The notes below the pieces were generated by a model, which did no database searches, had not been told where the DNA came from, and saw only the letters and a program-made list of their open reading frames with translations. Positions 62,514 to 64,000 of a stretch of 64,000 nucleotides of DNA are shown here, piece after piece. Location: positions 1,750,501 to 1,814,500 of the forward strand of contig NZ_CP036422.1 of the NCBI RefSeq assembly GCF_009388985.1, written 5' to 3'. The position numbers were made by a program, and so were the translations under genes. This DNA comes from Halioglobus maricola (GTDB lineage: Bacteria > Pseudomonadota > Gammaproteobacteria > Pseudomonadales > Halieaceae). Positions within the stretch are counted from its first letter, which is position 1; each line of letters starts with the position of its first letter.

Positions 62514-63017
62514 TTATCCCTTGATAGTCTGTGGCAGGCCCGCGATGACCACGGTGACTTTGTCACAGTGCTGGGCGAGGTCTTGATGCAGCCAGCCTAC
62601 TTCGTCTACAAATGTGCGGCTGAGCTCACCCATGGGGATGACGCCCATTCCCACTTCATTGCTGACGAGCATTAGTTCACCCTGGAGTCCCGGGAGTAGT
62701 TCCATCAGTGCGTTTCGTTCTTGCTTCCAGCACTTCTGGTGCAGGCAGTTGCTCAACCACAGGCTGAGGCAGTCCACCAGTATGCAGGCGTTTGGTGCGT
62801 CGATGTTGGCGAGCTGCTTCGCCAGAGCGAGCGGTTCTTCCTTTACCTGCCATTTCGGCGAACGATCTCGCTGATGGCGCGCGATGCGCGCAGTCATCTC
62901 CTCATCGCCAGCCTCTGCGGTGGCTAGGAGGTGGGGCGTGTCGCTCTGTGTCTCTGCCAGTTGTTGGGCAAAACGACTCTTGCCGCTGCGGGCACCGCCG
63001 AGTATCAAGTGCTTCAT
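62514..63017 (-). CDS. cobU: Bifunctional adenosylcobinamide kinase/guanylyltransferase
   Basis: The 167-residue protein has the P-loop GGARSGKSRFAQ and the CobU motif LVDCLSLWLSN with VSNEVGMGVIPM. It phosphorylates adenosylcobinamide and adds GMP. It overlaps the upstream ABC ATPase gene by 4 bases (ATGA). It supports salvage of corrinoids imported by the BtuCDF system. Confidence 0.94.
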   Translation of the reverse strand: MKHLILGGARSGKSRFAQQLAETQSDTPHLLATAEAGDEEMTARIARHQRDRSPKWQVKEEPLALAKQLANIDAPNACILVDCLSLWLSNCLHQKCWKQERNALMELLPGLQGELMLVSNEVGMGVIPMGELSRTFVDEVGWLHQDLAQHCDKVTVVIAGLPQTIKG

Positions 63018-63796
63018 GAATTGATCACCAGTGGACCACCGTGTACGGGGTGTTCTTCTATTAAGACATTTGCAGTGAAGACGTCGCTGAACATGGGTGT
63101 TGTAAGCACTTCTCGCGGCGTGCCTGTAGCGTGTTGGCGTCCGTTGTTGAGTACTGTAATTCGATCGCAGATCCCGGCGAGAAGATTGAAGTCGTGGCTC
63201 GCAATGATGATACCGCAGCCCTCATTGCTGAGCCGCCTGACGATATCACTCACCATGTGGGTATGCGCCAGATCGAGAGCGGCACTGGGTTCATCCATGA
63301 GGAGTACCCGTCCAGCACTATCCTCTGGACGCCATATCTGGGCGACGCAGCGGGCAAGTTGAACGCGCTGCCGCTCACCACCGGAAAGTTCAGTGTAAAG
63401 CCTTTCGCGCAGAGATTCGGTGTCAGTGAAGGCGAGTACCTGGTTGAGGATTTCGGCATCGGCCTCAATGCCGCTCGCGTGGGGAATCCGCCCCAGCAAG
63501 ATGACTTCCTCGACGGTGAACGGGAAATTCAGGCCTGGGTTCTGTGACAGGAACGCGAGCGACTGGGCGCGTTGCTCATTATTCATAGACGCCAGTGCCT
63601 GTCCCTGAAGGCGCAGTTCACCGTTGTCGAGGGCGTGGCCGCCAGCCAGGGTGTGCAACAGAGTGCTCTTACCGGCGCCATTGGGGCCCACGATCCCCAG
63701 TACTTCGGCGGCTGCAAGATCGAGTTGGATTTCCTGAAGCAACTCGCTGTTGCCATAGGGCGAGACCCCCGCAGTATTCAGACTTAGCAGAGCCAT
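63014..63796 (-). CDS. btuD: Corrinoid ABC transporter ATP-binding protein
   Basis: The ATPase is about 260 residues with Walker A GPNGAGKST, signature LSGGERQRVQLAR and Walker B VLLMDEPSAAL. It energises the permease encoded next. The ATG at 63796 shares one base with the permease stop; a GTG at 63799 is an alternative. It belongs to the FecCD/BtuCD class. Confidence 0.9.
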   Translation of the reverse strand: MALLSLNTAGVSPYGNSELLQEIQLDLAAAEVLGIVGPNGAGKSTLLHTLAGGHALDNGELRLQGQALASMNNEQRAQSLAFLSQNPGLNFPFTVEEVILLGRIPHASGIEADAEILNQVLAFTDTESLRERLYTELSGGERQRVQLARCVAQIWRPEDSAGRVLLMDEPSAALDLAHTHMVSDIVRRLSNEGCGIIIASHDFNLLAGICDRITVLNNGRQHATGTPREVLTTPMFSDVFTANVLIEEHPVHGGPLVINS

Positions 63797-64000
63797 CACA
63801 GCATTCCATAGTCGCGCCGGCGACGCAGCAGGGAGATAAAGAACGGCACGCCGATCGCCGCGGTGACGACGCCTACGGGTAGCTCAGTGGGCGCAAGCAG
63901 GGTGCGAGACAGCGTGTCCGCAAGTACCAACAAGATAGCCCCTGCGAGTCCAGATGCGGGCAAAAGGTAGCGGTGATCCGGGCCGATCAACATGCGCATA
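63796..64000 (-). CDS. btuC: Corrinoid ABC transporter permease (C-terminal part)
   Basis: The reading frame continues past the right edge, so only about the last 68 codons are seen. It has the end of a FecCD-type permease: [23 protein letters not shown] and [27 protein letters not shown]. The gene is partial because the window ends, not from mutation. Confidence 0.88.
   Translation of the reverse strand, partial: MRMLIGPDHRYLLPASGLAGAILLVLADTLSRTLLAPTELPVGVVTAAIGVPFFISLLRRRRDYGML

Overview
This 64 kb window is bacterial chromosomal DNA, about 60 percent G+C by eye, packed with protein genes and without rRNA, tRNA, CRISPR or insertion sequences that I can see. The content (an AtuA-type acyl-CoA carboxylase cluster, several acyl-CoA dehydrogenases and crotonases, a P450, a Rieske oxygenase, a large TonB-dependent receptor, glutathione-dependent formaldehyde oxidation with a soluble FdsGBACD formate dehydrogenase, and corrinoid salvage) suggests a heterotrophic marine gammaproteobacterium, most likely near the Halieaceae (OM60/NOR5). 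That placement is inference from gene content; no taxonomic marker is present.

Layout. 0.1-2.9 kb (-): ChaC-like gamma-glutamylcyclotransferase, SSS symporter and FrnE-type DsbA protein, overlapping. 2.9-6.5 kb (+): outer-membrane porin, periplasmic amidohydrolase and haloalkane dehalogenase. 6.5-16.8 kb (-): AraC-family regulator, two acyl-CoA dehydrogenases with a GST between them, both subunits of a biotin-dependent acyl-CoA carboxylase, AtuA and a crotonase; this is an acyclic-terpene or branched acyl-CoA utilisation cluster. 17-21.8 kb: solute-binding protein, DJ-1/PfpI protein, divergent dihydrofolate reductase, and a four-gene MFS/DUF1993/VOC/unknown operon. 21.9-30.4 kb (+): six tightly packed genes joining an RND pump to a glutamine-synthetase-like ligase, an iron alcohol dehydrogenase, a BASS transporter and an EamA transporter. 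30.4-34.3 kb: Rieske oxygenase diverging from a TetR regulator and an alkylsulfatase lipoprotein across two palindromic operators. 34.3-41.4 kb: a eukaryotic-type HisA, a 33-residue membrane peptide, VOC, amidohydrolase, crotonase, an HxlR regulator diverging from an SDR/isomerase pair across two perfect palindromes, then EamA and LysR genes.

41.5-49.4 kb (+): frmA-fghA-fdsGBA-fdhD-fdsD, a full set of enzymes taking formaldehyde to CO2 through glutathione. 49.4-55.3 kb (+): SIMPL protein, a GCS2-type ligase coupled to an AstE-like metallohydrolase, and a TonB-dependent receptor ending in a strong terminator. 55.3-57.8 kb: HxlR regulator, P450 and divergent TetR. 58-60.6 kb: MetY and an SstT-type symporter. 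60.6-64 kb (-): corrinoid uptake and salvage genes (btuC fragment, btuD, cobU, cobT, btuF) running off the right edge.

Two themes recur: coenzyme A thioester catabolism of branched or hydrophobic carbon, and glutathione or gamma-glutamyl chemistry (ChaC, GSTs, FrmA/FghA, GS-like and GCS2-like ligases). No intergenic gap exceeds 300 bases. Nothing here is a proven new system. The best candidates for a second look are the RND/GS-like/ADH/BASS/EamA operon, the AtuA cluster with its unusual carboxyltransferase, the GCS2-AstE pair, and the eukaryotic-type HisA.
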